Shown: in pieces, positions 43,112 through 54,313 of the stretch
Position numbering within the stretch: position 1 is the first letter of the stretch
Layout of the letters: every line of letters starts with the position of its first letter
Source of the DNA: an uncultured Shimia sp.
GTDB taxonomy: Bacteria; Pseudomonadota; Alphaproteobacteria; Rhodobacterales; Rhodobacteraceae
Assembly: GCF_947498095.1 (NCBI RefSeq)
Contig: NZ_CANMJE010000011.1
Span: 1-64,000, forward strand
DNA length: 64,000 bases
Direction: 5' to 3'
Notes under the pieces: model-generated
Database searches by the model: none
What the model was told of the DNA's origin: nothing
What the model saw: the letters and a program-made list of their open reading frames with translations, nothing else
Translations under genes and position numbers: made by a program

Positions 43112-44373
43112 GCCCGTGTGGTGCCGTCTCCGACCACCAGGTATTTGAAGCTGGTCAGCTGGGCGGCCCCAACCGGTCCACGCGCATGCATTTTGCCCGT
43201 GGCGATGCCGATCTCGGCGCCCATACCAAATTCACCGCCATCGGCAAACTGGGTCGAGGCGTTGCGCATCAGGATGGCACTATCGAGCCGCTGAAAGAAG
43301 CGCGCGGCCACATCGTCGTCTTCGGTGATGATGCAATCGGTGTGGTTCGAGCCAAAATCGCGAATATGTGCAATCGCGCCATCCACATCCGAAACAACAC
43401 GGGCCGCGATGTCCATATCGAGGTATTCCTTGCCCCAATCATCGTCGGTCGCAGGAATGGTTCCCTTGAACTTGGACAGCGTTTTATCCGCATGCACAGT
43501 GACGCCCGTGTCAACCAAGGCACCAATTACGGCACGGCCCAGCGTGTCCACAAGGTCTTCATGGATCAGCAGGCACTCAGCGGCACCACAAATTCCAGTG
43601 CGTCGGGTTTTGGCATTCAGTACCACATTCAGCGCCTTTTGCGGCTCTGCGGCAGCGTCTAGGTAGATGTGCACGATGCCCTCAAGATGGGCAAACACCG
43701 GCACACGTGCCTCGCGCTGCACAAGCCCGACCAGTCCCTTGCCACCGCGCGGAACGATGACATCCACGGTGTCTACCATCGTCAACAACTCTTGTACCGC
43801 GGCCCGGTCACGCGTCGGCACTAGCTGAATGGCGTGTTCGGGAAGGCCGGCTGTCTTCAGCCCCTCAACCAGACAAGCGTGGATTGCACCCGAGGAATGA
43901 AAGCTTTCCGAGCCGCCACGCAGGATGACTGCATTGCCGGATTTGAGGCACAGGGCACCTGCATCTGCGGTCACATTAGGGCGGCTTTCATAAATCACGC
44001 CAACCACACCCAAAGGCGTGCGCACGCGTTGGATATTGAGGCCTGAGGGGCGATCCCATTCAGTCAGTACTTCGCCGACCGGATCATCCTGCGCTGCTAC
44101 GGCCCGCAAGCCGTCAACGATGCCCTGAATGCGATCTTCGTCCAGCATCAACCGGTCCATCATGGCGTCTGAAAGACCCTTGTTGCGGCCAAACTCCATA
44201 TCCTTGGCGTTGGCGGCGATGATCTCGGCGCGACGGGCCCAGACGGCGTCAGCGGCAGCGGTTAACGCGAGTTCTTTGGCCTCGGCCGGGGCAAAGGCCA
44301 GCACCGCGCTTGCGGCTTTGGCTTGTTCGCCAATCTGGGCCATCAGGGCGGGGATGTCTGCGATGTCTTTCAT
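43108..44373 (-). CDS. proA: Glutamate-5-semialdehyde dehydrogenase ProA
   Basis: A 421-residue aldehyde dehydrogenase-fold enzyme that reduces gamma-glutamyl phosphate to glutamate semialdehyde in proline synthesis. The nucleophile cysteine is in [13 protein letters not shown], and the NADPH-binding loop is in the middle third ([29 protein letters not shown]). ATG 44373 lies behind AAAGGA; the upstream in-frame ATG at 44433 is not supported by conservation. It follows proB by 68 bases, with a small GCCGGA...TCCGGC hairpin between them. Confidence 0.95.
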   Translation of the reverse strand: MKDIADIPALMAQIGEQAKAASAVLAFAPAEAKELALTAAADAVWARRAEIIAANAKDMEFGRNKGLSDAMMDRLMLDEDRIQGIVDGLRAVAAQDDPVGEVLTEWDRPSGLNIQRVRTPLGVVGVIYESRPNVTADAGALCLKSGNAVILRGGSESFHSSGAIHACLVEGLKTAGLPEHAIQLVPTRDRAAVQELLTMVDTVDVIVPRGGKGLVGLVQREARVPVFAHLEGIVHIYLDAAAEPQKALNVVLNAKTRRTGICGAAECLLIHEDLVDTLGRAVIGALVDTGVTVHADKTLSKFKGTIPATDDDWGKEYLDMDIAARVVSDVDGAIAHIRDFGSNHTDCIITEDDDVAARFFQRLDSAILMRNASTQFADGGEFGMGAEIGIATGKMHARGPVGAAQLTSFKYLVVGDGTTRA

Positions 44374-44441
44374 CGATCTGTCCTTTGCGAGTGTTGCGAT
44401 GCCGGATGCCTCCGGCGGGAGTACTTCTAGCAATACGAAGC

Positions 44442-46585
<2,144 letters not shown>

Positions 46586-46629
46586 TTATTAGGCGTGCCC
46601 CCGCGTGATAGCGCGCGAGGGCCGCGGCC

Positions 46630-47169
46630 TCAACTCAGTTTGAGGCTATATGTCCAGGTCGGGACTGCGGCATTGCGCGCGACCGAAAAACTCTCGGCGT
46701 CACCGAGATATTGAAAGCCGCCATTGGTCAGCACACGGGCCGAGGCCGGGTTGTCCTGAAAGACAGCGGCAAAGATCGTGTCGCTCATCAATGGGTTGGC
46801 CGCGATCAAGGCGCTGACGGCCTCAGAGGCCAGCCCGGTGTTCCAGAACGCAGGTGCGACCCAGTAGCCGATCTCGGTCTGGTTCAGATCAACCCGTTTC
46901 AGGCCAATCACACCCATAACCTCGGCGCCACCTGCAGCAGAGCCATCCATCGCCCAGACGTCTTCGACGCGCTCATCACTTTGGGCGCGGGCGATATAGG
47001 CTTCGACACTGCCCGGTGGCAGTGGGTGCGGGACCGAGCTGGTCATACGCGCCAACTCTTCCTGACCTGCGTACATTTCAATCAGGCCCAGATCTGAACG
47101 GCGCAACGGGCGCAGAACAAAGCGCTCGGCCTCGATCACGGGCTGATTGACGATCATGTCATGTTTCAT
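46630..47169 (-). CDS. GNAT family N-acetyltransferase
   Basis: A 179-residue acetyltransferase of the RimJ/RimL-like GNAT group: RFVLRPLRRSDLGLIEMY at the start, MGVIGLKRVD, TEIGYWVAPAFWNTGLASEAVSALI as the acetyl-CoA region, and NPASARVLTNGGF. I start at ATG 47169, preceded by GAGGAGGG at proper distance; a longer frame begins inside the LysE gene. It sits in the ribosomal protein/obg block, which hints at action on a protein N-terminus, but small-molecule acetylation is equally possible. Confidence 0.85.
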   Translation of the reverse strand: MKHDMIVNQPVIEAERFVLRPLRRSDLGLIEMYAGQEELARMTSSVPHPLPPGSVEAYIARAQSDERVEDVWAMDGSAAGGAEVMGVIGLKRVDLNQTEIGYWVAPAFWNTGLASEAVSALIAANPLMSDTIFAAVFQDNPASARVLTNGGFQYLGDAESFSVARNAAVPTWTYSLKLS

Positions 47170-47182
47170 ATGCCTGCCCTCC

Positions 47183-47776
47183 TCAAAACAGAACATAAAG
47201 AACCGAGGCCACCGTCAAAGCGGCCAACGTCCTCATCAAATAACGTTCGGCAGGTCGTCCAGCGACGAGCCGCGCGATCCGGTCTCCTCCAAAAGTCCAG
47301 ATCGGGTGAAACACTGCCTGACAGGCCAATAGACAGATGGCGATTGTCAGGGTGGCCTGCAAGATGGGCGTGCCGGGTTCAACAAAAGTTGTGAAGCCGG
47401 TGACGATCATTGCCCAGGCCTTGGGATTGAGTGGATGCACGGCCAGTCCGGCCATGAAACCGGGGGCCTGTTCAACCTCTGCCCCATCAGGCGCAAGGCG
47501 CAGATTGGCAACTTTCCAGGCCAACCAGCAAATATAGGTCACAGACGCCCATTTAAGAGCGTCAAACACCCACGGCACACTGTCAGCCACCGACATCAAG
47601 CCAAATCCAATTGGCCAGATAATCAATTGCTTCCCCAGCGCAACGCCCGCCACAAAGGGCAAAGCCGCCCCAAAGCCAAACCGCGCGCCGGTCGCCAGCA
47701 ATGCCATATTGGCCGGGCCCGGTGTTGCCACCTGGCTCGCCGCAAAGGCACTGAAACTGATCACGGCCACGGTCAT
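47183..47776 (-). CDS. LysE family translocator
   Basis: A 197-residue membrane protein with six predicted hydrophobic segments of the LysE/RhtB exporter family. The N-terminal ATPGPANMALLATGARFGFGAALPFVAG motif is typical. The substrate is likely an amino acid or derivative exported to relieve overload; relatives export lysine, threonine or homoserine lactone. It lies 13 bases before the GNAT gene on the same strand and just after the rpmA terminator. Confidence 0.9.
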   Translation of the reverse strand: MTVAVISFSAFAASQVATPGPANMALLATGARFGFGAALPFVAGVALGKQLIIWPIGFGLMSVADSVPWVFDALKWASVTYICWLAWKVANLRLAPDGAEVEQAPGFMAGLAVHPLNPKAWAMIVTGFTTFVEPGTPILQATLTIAICLLACQAVFHPIWTFGGDRIARLVAGRPAERYLMRTLAALTVASVLYVLF

Positions 47777-47800
47777 CTGGCTTGTTCCAAAACGTTAAAG

Positions 47801-47835
47801 TTAAAAAAGAAAAGGACCGGCGTTTCCGCCGGTCC
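47801..47835 (-). terminator. Terminator after rpmA
   Basis: The perfect 9-bp stem GGACCGGCG / CGCCGGTCC with a GAAA loop is followed on the minus strand by TTTTCTTTTTT. It separates rplU-rpmA from the LysE-GNAT-obg genes. Confidence 0.9.
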
Positions 47836-47867
47836 CCTAAGATGTCTCACTACCTTTTAGGTTCGGC

Positions 47868-48137
47868 TTACTCTGCGGCCTCCGCCACTGGCAGGACCGA
47901 AATAAAGGTGCGGCCCTTGAGGCCTTTGTGGAATTTGACGTTGCCATCAACAGTCGCAAAGATGGTGTGATCTTTGCCCATGCCGACGCCTTCGCCCGGC
48001 CACATTTTTGTGCCGCGCTGACGCAGGATGATGTTGCCGGGAATGACAGCTTCGCCGCCATATTTTTTCACGCCAAGGCGACGACCTGCTGAGTCGCGAC
48101 CGTTACGGGAGCTACCGCCAGCTTTTTTATGTGCCAT
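47868..48137 (-). CDS. rpmA: 50S ribosomal protein L27
   Basis: An 89-residue L27. It starts [29 protein letters not shown] and contains [22 protein letters not shown], all canonical. The N-terminal tail reaches into the peptidyl transferase centre. There is no Firmicute-type cleavable extension. It lies 22 bases behind rplU. Confidence 0.97.
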   Translation of the reverse strand: MAHKKAGGSSRNGRDSAGRRLGVKKYGGEAVIPGNIILRQRGTKMWPGEGVGMGKDHTIFATVDGNVKFHKGLKGRTFISVLPVAEAAE

Positions 48138-48159
48138 ATCGTTGGTCTCCTATCTCAGC

Positions 48160-48786
48160 TTACTTCGCCAGATCGGCCGCCTGAGCGACCCATTCGGCTT
48201 TGACTTTTACAGCATCAAAGCTGTCGACGTCTACGGCGGCCAGCTGTGCGAACGAGGTGATACCTGCGTCTGCCAGTTTCTTGGCGGCTGCGGGACCGAC
48301 ACCGGTGATGGCTGTCAGATCGTCTGCGGCAGCAGCAGCAGCAGGCGCTTTTGCTTTGGCTTCGGTCTTAGCGGCCTTCTTGGGTGCGGCTTTCTTCGGA
48401 GCTGCGGCCACGGCGGCTGCGGCTGGAACCGAACCGGCGCCCAGTGCGGCTTTGACGCCTGACTTGTCCGCACCAGAGGCGAGGATGTCAGTGATCTTAA
48501 CCAGGGTCAGCTTTTGACGGTGACCGACGGTGCGCTTGGACGAGTGCTTACGACGACGCTTAACGAAGTTGATGACCTTGTCACCTTTGATTTGGTCGAC
48601 GACCTGGGCCTGAACGGCTGCGCCATCTACCAAAGGTGCGCCCACAACGGTTTTGTCACCGCCGAGCATCAGAACTTCGTTGAATTGTACGGTTTCGCCG
48701 GCGTCTGCTGCGAGCTTTTCGACACGCAGGATGTCACCTGCCTGTACTTTATACTGCTTACCGCCGGTCTTAAGGACTGCGAACAT
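48160..48786 (-). CDS. rplU: 50S ribosomal protein L21 with long C-terminal extension
   Basis: A 208-residue protein, twice the length of E. coli L21 (103). Residues 1 to about 102 are ordinary L21 (MFAVLKTGGKQYKVQAGD; FVKRRRKHSSKRTVGHRQ). A linker rich in Ala, Lys and Pro (about 103-155; APKKAAPKKAAKTEAKAKA) follows. The last 52 residues form a helix-hairpin-helix-like domain (DDLTAITGVGPAAAKKLADAGITSFAQLAAV). Such extensions occur in several alphaproteobacterial L21 proteins, and their role is not known. A good sigma-70-like promoter stands 157 bases upstream. Confidence 0.95.
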   Translation of the reverse strand: MFAVLKTGGKQYKVQAGDILRVEKLAADAGETVQFNEVLMLGGDKTVVGAPLVDGAAVQAQVVDQIKGDKVINFVKRRRKHSSKRTVGHRQKLTLVKITDILASGADKSGVKAALGAGSVPAAAAVAAAPKKAAPKKAAKTEAKAKAPAAAAAADDLTAITGVGPAAAKKLADAGITSFAQLAAVDVDSFDAVKVKAEWVAQAADLAK

Positions 48787-49154
48787 GTCCTGTCTTCCTT
48801 CGATTTCCCGCGTCCTGTGGCCCCCGCGCCCGATGTTGGGTCTGGGTGTTTTCGGCTCATGCCGCCTCGAACTGCGCGCCCTCTTCGGGCTGATGTGTCA
48901 ATAAAACACGGCGCAAGGGTGCTCCTTACGCCGGGATGCGCGCTTATCGGTTGGAATTGGGGGTAAGTCAAGCGGGAAGTTTGTTTGCAATTGCAAAACA
49001 AACGACTTGGACAAATACACGCAAATCACGATTTGAGAGATCTCGCAAACCGAATTTGACAGCTCTTTTACCAATCCAAACTTTTGAGATTTATATGTAG
49101 CATGCTATCTTATCTTTTTGACAACCAATCTGATTACAGGGGAGATCTATAGGG
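48787..49154. other. Divergent intergenic region, rplU and DUF3604 genes
   Basis: The 368-base gap holds the rplU promoter near 48943-48971 and a 150-base rplU leader. An A+T-rich part (49020-49135) lies ahead of the DUF3604 gene, with a 10-base palindrome TAGCATGCTA near 49099. No gene is seen. Confidence 0.5.
48943..48971 (-). promoter_or_regulatory. Sigma-70-type promoter of rplU-rpmA
   Basis: On the minus strand TTGACT is followed after exactly 17 bases by GATAAG. This is the best promoter match in the region, placed about 157 bases before the rplU start. Confidence 0.65.
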
Positions 49155-51092
49155 ATGTTTCGAACACTAGGTTTTGCCGCAACGCTATTGTGTTCCACAA
49201 CACTAGCCCAAGCAGAAGAAGTCACTGGCGGACAGGTCGGCGAAATGACCATCTCTGCCGACGACATGAGCGATCCGGCGCCTGATGCATTCTCGCCATA
49301 TGCCGGGCGCAACTTCCCGGTTCTTCCGCTTTGGGGGGACACGCATCTGCATACCTCGAACTCTCTTGATGCGCGGGCCTTTGGCGCCGTTCTCAGCCCG
49401 GCTAACGCCTATGAGTTTGCCCGCGGGGATGAGGTCACCACATCGCACGGGCTTCGCGTTAAGCTGTCCCGCCCGCTCGACTGGTTGGTTGTCGCAGATC
49501 ACTCGGATGCCATGGGCGCCATGAACGAGATCATTGATGGCAACCCTGCGTTGATGCGGGATCCGGTCTTGCGCGATTGGAACGAACGCCTCAATCAGGG
49601 CGGAGACATCGCGCTTGCTGCCACCATGGAGGTGATCGAAACTTTTGCCGGAATCACCGGGGAAGCTCTGCCCGAGGCCGCTGCCGATCGCCGTTTCGTG
49701 CAATCGGTTTGGGACGAGTTTACCGAGACCGCTGACACCTATGATGATCCGGGCACATTCACGGCCTTTATCGGCTACGAATGGACCTCGACCGAGGTTG
49801 GCAACAACCTGCACCGCAATGTCATTTACCGTGACGATGCCAGCAGGGCGCGCCAAATGCTGCCGTTCACCACGGCGGAAACCTTTAACCCCGAGGATCT
49901 CTGGGACTGGATGGGCCGCTACGAAGAGGCAACCGGCGGGCGTGTGTTTGCGTTGGCTCATAACGGCAATGTCTCAAACGGGTTGATGTTTCCGGTCGAA
50001 ACCAACCCAAAAACCGGCGAACCGTTGACCGGCGACTACGCTGAACAACGCGCAAAATGGGAGCCGCTTTACGAGATCACTCAGATCAAGGGCGATGGCG
50101 AGACACATCCGTTCCTTAGCCCCAATGATGAATTCGCGGATTACGAGACATGGGACAAATCCAATCTGGGGCCCAGCCTCAAGGAAGACTGGATGCTCCA
50201 GTATGAATATGCTCGCGAAGCATTGAAAAACGGCCTGAAACTCGAGGGTCAACTCGGCACAAACCCCTACAAGTTTGGTGTCGTCGGCTCGACTGACAGC
50301 CACACGGGCCTGGCAACCTCAGCCGAGGAAAACTTCTTTGGCAAACACTCCGGTGTTGAGCCGGAACCCGGACGCGGCAATCACGTTGTCGGAGAATTTG
50401 ATGCGGTAAGAATTCTTGGCTGGGAAATGGCTGCGTCAGGTTATGCTGCGGTCTGGGCCGAAGAAAACACAAGAAAATCGATCTTTGACGCCATGGAACG
50501 GCGTGAGGTCTATGGCACCACGGGCAGCCGTATGACGGTGCGCTTCTTCGGTGGATGGGACTTTGTTGAAAGCGATGCGCGCTCTCGCCTGCCAGCCGAT
50601 ATTGGCTATGCCAAGGGTGTGCCCATGGGCGCAGACCTTGACGATGCACCTGAAGGAGCGGCGGCGCCATCCTTCCTCGTGGCGGCCCTCAAAGACCCAT
50701 ACAGTGGCAACCTTGACCGTATTCAGGTCGTCAAAGGATGGGTCGATGCGGCGGGAGATGCTCAGGAACAGGTCTATGATGTGATCTGGGCCGGAGACCG
50801 TGCGCCAGGTGCCGATGGCAAACTGCCGGCCATTGGAAACACGGTGGATGTTGCGACAGGTACCTTTACCAACACGATCGGCGCGCCAGAATTGATCACG
50901 GTCTGGACGGACCCGGACTTTGATGCGTCACTCAGCGCGTTCTACTATGCCCGGGTACTGGAAATCCCCACCCCGCGTTGGGTGGTCTATGATGCGATCC
51001 GTTTTGGCGATGAGATACCGGAAGATGTCCCGACTTCGACCCAGGAGCGCGCCTACACCTCGCCCATCTGGTACACACCACAGGGTGGCTAA
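49155..51092 (+). CDS. DUF3604 domain exported protein
   Basis: A 645-residue protein with signal peptide MFRTLGFAATLLCSTTLAQAE (cut near residue 20). It belongs to DUF3604, which resembles the PHP phosphoesterase fold: GDTHLHTSNSLDA and VVADHSDAMG carry candidate metal-ligand His and Asp residues, and a later GSTDSHTG adds another. DUF3604 proteins are frequent in marine bacteria and are uncharacterised. ATG 49155 is preceded by AGGGGAGATC at about 14 bases, so the site is looser than usual. It seems to be monocistronic. Confidence 0.88.
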   Translation: MFRTLGFAATLLCSTTLAQAEEVTGGQVGEMTISADDMSDPAPDAFSPYAGRNFPVLPLWGDTHLHTSNSLDARAFGAVLSPANAYEFARGDEVTTSHGLRVKLSRPLDWLVVADHSDAMGAMNEIIDGNPALMRDPVLRDWNERLNQGGDIALAATMEVIETFAGITGEALPEAAADRRFVQSVWDEFTETADTYDDPGTFTAFIGYEWTSTEVGNNLHRNVIYRDDASRARQMLPFTTAETFNPEDLWDWMGRYEEATGGRVFALAHNGNVSNGLMFPVETNPKTGEPLTGDYAEQRAKWEPLYEITQIKGDGETHPFLSPNDEFADYETWDKSNLGPSLKEDWMLQYEYAREALKNGLKLEGQLGTNPYKFGVVGSTDSHTGLATSAEENFFGKHSGVEPEPGRGNHVVGEFDAVRILGWEMAASGYAAVWAEENTRKSIFDAMERREVYGTTGSRMTVRFFGGWDFVESDARSRLPADIGYAKGVPMGADLDDAPEGAAAPSFLVAALKDPYSGNLDRIQVVKGWVDAAGDAQEQVYDVIWAGDRAPGADGKLPAIGNTVDVATGTFTNTIGAPELITVWTDPDFDASLSAFYYARVLEIPTPRWVVYDAIRFGDEIPEDVPTSTQERAYTSPIWYTPQGG

Positions 51093-51116
51093 AACTTAAA
51101 CTCTCTTGAAGGATAC

Positions 51117-51134
51117 GGGCGGCTTTGGCCGCCC
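51117..51134. terminator. Hairpin between converging DUF3604 and DUF2059 genes
   Basis: The 7-bp stem GGGCGGC / GCCGCCC has a four-base loop, and no T run follows on either strand. It is a weak terminator candidate. Confidence 0.45.
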
Positions 51135-51142
51135 GCCTCTCA

Positions 51143-51991
51143 TTAAAGCTCCTGGCTTGGCTGTACTTGCCCCAATTCAGCTGCCAAAGCCTCAAACCGG
51201 TTCATCATCACCTCAAAATGCACCGCATTCATTAACTCATAAACCGTTTGCATATCAGGCTCTTCCAGTGCTTCCGCGTATTGCAGCACCTCTTCATCGG
51301 TGAAGTCGCGATACGTGTAGGCTGCGTTGGCCAAGGCAGAGGCCTCCATTTCGCGGCGCAAGTCGGCCTCACCCTCTTTCAAAGCAGCGCGCAACCCCTG
51401 CTCATCAACGCGTAATTCAATTACACCTGCATAAGCCGCCGCCAAAAGAAAGCGGATCTGGATTTCCTGCACCGCGTCGGCGCCAACTTCATTGGGGTCA
51501 ATCGCATGGTTCATGCGCTTCAAGAGCTCGAGACGCGGGCTGTCCTCGGCCACCAGACCAGCGACAATTTCCTGACCGGTTTCGTATTTCAGCGTGTCAT
51601 CTTCGAAATGCGAAAAGTTCTCTGCTTCAACCAAACGCGCCCCAAGGTCCGAGGCATAAAACCCAGCCGCATGCGCCAGCACGTCATCTTGCAAGGTGGC
51701 TTCAAGGATACCTATTGCGCGGTTTTGCATGAAATCGCTGTCAAACACGCGGCGCGCCACCAAAGACCATTCGGCACCGAATGCACCGTCCTCAAGACCA
51801 AGCATGGCCGGGGCATTTTCCGCTGCGAGGGTAATCGAGTCGATTGCGACGTCAAATCCCGTGGTTTTCAAAAACGCCTCGACATTGGCCCGTTCAGCGG
51901 CTTGTGCCCCAGTAACCGTCATAGCCAAGAGGACAACAACACTCAGGGCCGCGAGGAGTTTTCGATGCAAATTGGTCATAGCGTGCCTCAA
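51143..51991 (-). CDS. DUF2059 exported protein
   Basis: A 282-residue protein with a signal peptide ending near residue 31 (VTGAQAAE). The mature sequence is almost entirely helical and acidic. It matches the DUF2059 type of envelope protein, with FYASDLGARLVEAENF-like and FYR/YTYRDFTDEEVLQYAEALEEPDM segments. Function is unknown. Start may be ATG 51991 (MRHAMTNLHRK) or ATG 51979 (MTNLHRK). It converges with the DUF3604 gene and is divergent from the tRNA-Ser region. Confidence 0.72.
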   Translation of the reverse strand: MRHAMTNLHRKLLAALSVVVLLAMTVTGAQAAERANVEAFLKTTGFDVAIDSITLAAENAPAMLGLEDGAFGAEWSLVARRVFDSDFMQNRAIGILEATLQDDVLAHAAGFYASDLGARLVEAENFSHFEDDTLKYETGQEIVAGLVAEDSPRLELLKRMNHAIDPNEVGADAVQEIQIRFLLAAAYAGVIELRVDEQGLRAALKEGEADLRREMEASALANAAYTYRDFTDEEVLQYAEALEEPDMQTVYELMNAVHFEVMMNRFEALAAELGQVQPSQEL

Positions 51992-52098
51992 TCAGTCTTT
52001 GTGTTAATCTAGGTGCAAAGTTTTCTCAGACAATACGAAAACCCCTCTTGCGCCCCTCAGCAAACACCATTAAACGACGCCCTCACCAAGACCCCCGC

Positions 52099-52188
52099 GG
52101 AGAGGTGCCGGAGTGGTCGAACGGGGCGGTCTCGAAAACCGTTGTCCCTTCACGGGGACCCAGGGTTCGAATCCCTGTCTCTCCGCCA
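52099..52188 (+). tRNA. tRNA-Ser (anticodon CGA), CCA encoded
   Basis: The 90-base class II tRNA has the acceptor stem GGAGAGG...CTCTCC, discriminator G and encoded CCA. The D-arm contains GCCGGAGTGGTCGAACGG. The anticodon arm GCGGT-CTCGAAA-ACCGT puts CGA at 34-36, so it reads UCG. The long variable arm TGTCCC TTCAC GGGGACC and T-arm CAGGGTTCGAATCCCTG are complete. A+T-rich accessory-looking DNA begins right after it. Confidence 0.96.
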
Positions 52189-52299
52189 CTATCCCTCATA
52201 TTATTTTGATGTATGAGTTGTGTTGCTAGATTTAGTTTAGTTACTGACAACATTATGTTTTTTGGTTAAAGCTCTTAAAAAAGCATTTTCGAGGTAGCT

Positions 52300-53019
52300 T
52301 TGCTAGCCATTCGCCGCCCCCTTTTCGTGACCTTTGCCGTTCTGGTCCTCTGGATCGCTGTGACGGTTTATGACAGGGTCGTTCTTGACATTTTCCCGCT
52401 CCGAAAACTGCCACCAATTCTGGATGGATATTACTTCGCTCGTGGCGTTTTTTCGCTCATCGCGGCGTGGTGTATCGCATGCAGCCTGTCCTGGTCAGAC
52501 TATCCCTCCGAGGTCACCCCTTACACAAGGGCCGCTGGCATTTTGGGTTGGCTTTCAGCAATAATCGCGTCGAGCATTCTCGTAACGTTTTTGATTTCGC
52601 CACCAACCCTTACTGTTTTGGGCCGCGTAGACAGCCTCATCGAATGGATTTCGTTTTCGGCGCTGATGTTGGCCGCGGCGTTGTTTGCAGCGTCAGTGCG
52701 ACACGCCAAACAGAATATTTGGCTGGTCGGGGCGTTGGTTTTGTTGTCGATCGGCAGCTTCCTGACCGGAATGGAAGAGGTGTCGTGGTTGCAGCCCGTT
52801 CTGGGCATAGAAACCACCCCATTGTTTGCCGAGAACTGGCAGTATGAAACCAATTTTCACAACTTCTATACCCATGAAATCGAAGTGGTTTATTACATTG
52901 TCGGAGCCATCCTGTTGTGTTTGGTACCCGTGGTTCTTGCCTGCGCTCCAGCGGCAAAAGAGTTCGCAATCTACCGGATCTCCCCGAAACTACCCGTCGC
53001 CTATTTTGGCTTTCTATGA
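52300..53019 (+). CDS. Multi-pass membrane protein, possibly 5' part of a split gene
   Basis: A 239-residue protein with about six hydrophobic segments. The EEVSWLQPVLGIETTPLFAENWQYETNFHN stretch (about 158-188) matches the conserved EEISWGQ..LG.ETP..F...N.Q.E.NLHN motif of a group of uncharacterised membrane proteins. TTG at 52300 behind GAGGT is the only plausible start. The protein ends abruptly as PVAYFGFL, while a second frame that continues with membrane segments starts at an overlapping ATGA. Full-length relatives I recall are longer, so a frameshift that split one gene is a real option. It lies in A+T-rich DNA 111 bases after tRNA-Ser. Confidence 0.65.
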   Translation: MLAIRRPLFVTFAVLVLWIAVTVYDRVVLDIFPLRKLPPILDGYYFARGVFSLIAAWCIACSLSWSDYPSEVTPYTRAAGILGWLSAIIASSILVTFLISPPTLTVLGRVDSLIEWISFSALMLAAALFAASVRHAKQNIWLVGALVLLSIGSFLTGMEEVSWLQPVLGIETTPLFAENWQYETNFHNFYTHEIEVVYYIVGAILLCLVPVVLACAPAAKEFAIYRISPKLPVAYFGFL

Positions 53020-53303
53020 ATGCGTTAACTTGGAACATGTGGAACACGATCCTGATCCAACTGGCCTTTTGGACAGCGTTGTTTCTATTGTTTCATCTGG
53101 CCCGACAGGACGCGCGGTTGCAATGTGTTTCTCTGGTCCTGCTCATCGTGATGTTCGCGTCGCAGCTGTGTTATCTTTTGCTCGGCCATCACTTCGTTCG
53201 AACCCATGAACTCACAGAGTATCGTGAGACACTCCTTGCACTTGGACTGATGATCTATGCTGTGCAAACATGGATGGGACTGCGGAAAGCGCCCGTGCAA
53301 TAA
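53016..53303 (+). CDS. Small membrane protein, possibly 3' part of the split gene
   Basis: A 95-residue product with three hydrophobic stretches (IQLAFWTALFLLF, VSLVLLIVMFASQLCYLLL, LLALGLMIYAVQTW). Its ELTEYRETLLALGLMI end resembles the C-terminus of the same membrane family whose middle motif is in the upstream gene. ATG 53016 overlaps the upstream stop by four bases. Either it is cotranslated as a separate subunit, or the reading frame has been broken near 53010-53020. The two cannot be told apart here. Confidence 0.55.
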   Translation: MNALTWNMWNTILIQLAFWTALFLLFHLARQDARLQCVSLVLLIVMFASQLCYLLLGHHFVRTHELTEYRETLLALGLMIYAVQTWMGLRKAPVQ

Positions 53304-53415
53304 GGTCATAAGTCAATTTGCCTGTCGCGGGGTCGGGACATTCTCGATCGAGATCTTTACAGACAACGCGTCAAGTCTCTAGAAAACTGCCAAGAATTCG
53401 GACAAGGTACGCCCC

Positions 53416-54051
53416 ATGACGCCACATTCCAAAACATCACTGCCAAAGGGCCAGACACGCCTCGGCATTTTCCTTGAATTTCTCGGTCTCGCGGCGATCC
53501 TGATTGCCGTACCGTTGATCGTGCGTGTCGATCTGGTTGTACTGGATACAAGACTGGGCGAGCAATCAATCACTGAGTACCTGCACAGCGCAGCGTTGGG
53601 CGTGTCATGCCTACTGTTCTTGCTGGGCGCACGCCAATACCCTGAACGTCGTGGATATCTCGTGCTGCTCGCATGTTTCCTGCTGATCTTGTTCATTCGG
53701 GAAAGCGACGCGCTTTTGGACAAGATTGAGCATGGTTTCTGGAAGTATCCGGCGCTTGTTGTTCTGATCGCGGCCGGTTGGCTCGCCCGCGTCTACCGTA
53801 AAACGATCCGTATCCCCTTTTTAGATCATTTTGAGGCTCGCAGTTTTGCGTATTTTCTGACCGGCCTTTTCATCGTCATTTTCTTTAGCCGGCTGTTTGG
53901 TTCCAGTGTTTTTCTGAAAGACGCCTTGGGCGAAAACTATTCTTCCTGGACTAAGACAATCATTCAGGAGAGCACGGAACTGCTTGGATACCTGATCATG
54001 CTATTCGGTGCATTTCTGTCCTATTTGCATGACTTTACAGTGCGTCGCTAA
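53416..54051 (+). CDS. Multi-pass membrane protein of unknown function
   Basis: A 211-residue protein with about six membrane segments. Conserved-looking polar spots inside the membrane part are TEYLHSAALG (about 55-64) and LFIRESDALLDKIEHGFWKYPALVV (about 94-118). The last helix region has IIQESTELLGYLIMLFGAFL. No named domain is recognised. It follows the split membrane gene by 112 bases on the same strand and ends seven bases before the converging MoaD-like gene. The three genes look like one inserted block. Confidence 0.65.
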   Translation: MTPHSKTSLPKGQTRLGIFLEFLGLAAILIAVPLIVRVDLVVLDTRLGEQSITEYLHSAALGVSCLLFLLGARQYPERRGYLVLLACFLLILFIRESDALLDKIEHGFWKYPALVVLIAAGWLARVYRKTIRIPFLDHFEARSFAYFLTGLFIVIFFSRLFGSSVFLKDALGENYSSWTKTIIQESTELLGYLIMLFGAFLSYLHDFTVRR

Positions 54052-54058
54052 ACTAAAT

Positions 54059-54313
54059 CTAGCCGCCCTTCATTCTTTGAAGCAAGAACACTTCACTGTC
54101 AGGTTTGACAGGGGCGCTTTTCACAGCGGGCAGGATCTCGCCGTCAACTGAGATCGAAACCCCCGCCTTAATGACGGGGGCAAGGCCGGGATAGGCGGCC
54201 ACCAGATTGTCCAGCAGCTCACCCACAGTTTTTCCCGGCACGTCTACCTTGTCCTGCCCGTCCGCAAAGCGGCGCAGGCTGGACCATAGGTTGACCTCAA
54301 CCATTGTCGCCAT
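54059..54313 (-). CDS. MoaD/ThiS-like sulfur carrier protein
   Basis: An 84-residue ubiquitin-like protein with a beta-grasp pattern (VNLWSSLRRFADG; GKTVGELLDNLVAAYPGL) and a C-terminal GG, the site of adenylation and thiocarboxylation in MoaD/ThiS. It overlaps the 3' end of the molybdenum hydroxylase large-subunit gene (either ATG 54313 or ATG 54304), so it is cotranslated with it. Housekeeping moaD is usually with moaE. Here the setting suggests a private sulfur donor for cofactor sulfuration or another modification of this enzyme (inference). Confidence 0.8.
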   Translation of the reverse strand: MATMVEVNLWSSLRRFADGQDKVDVPGKTVGELLDNLVAAYPGLAPVIKAGVSISVDGEILPAVKSAPVKPDSEVFLLQRMKGG

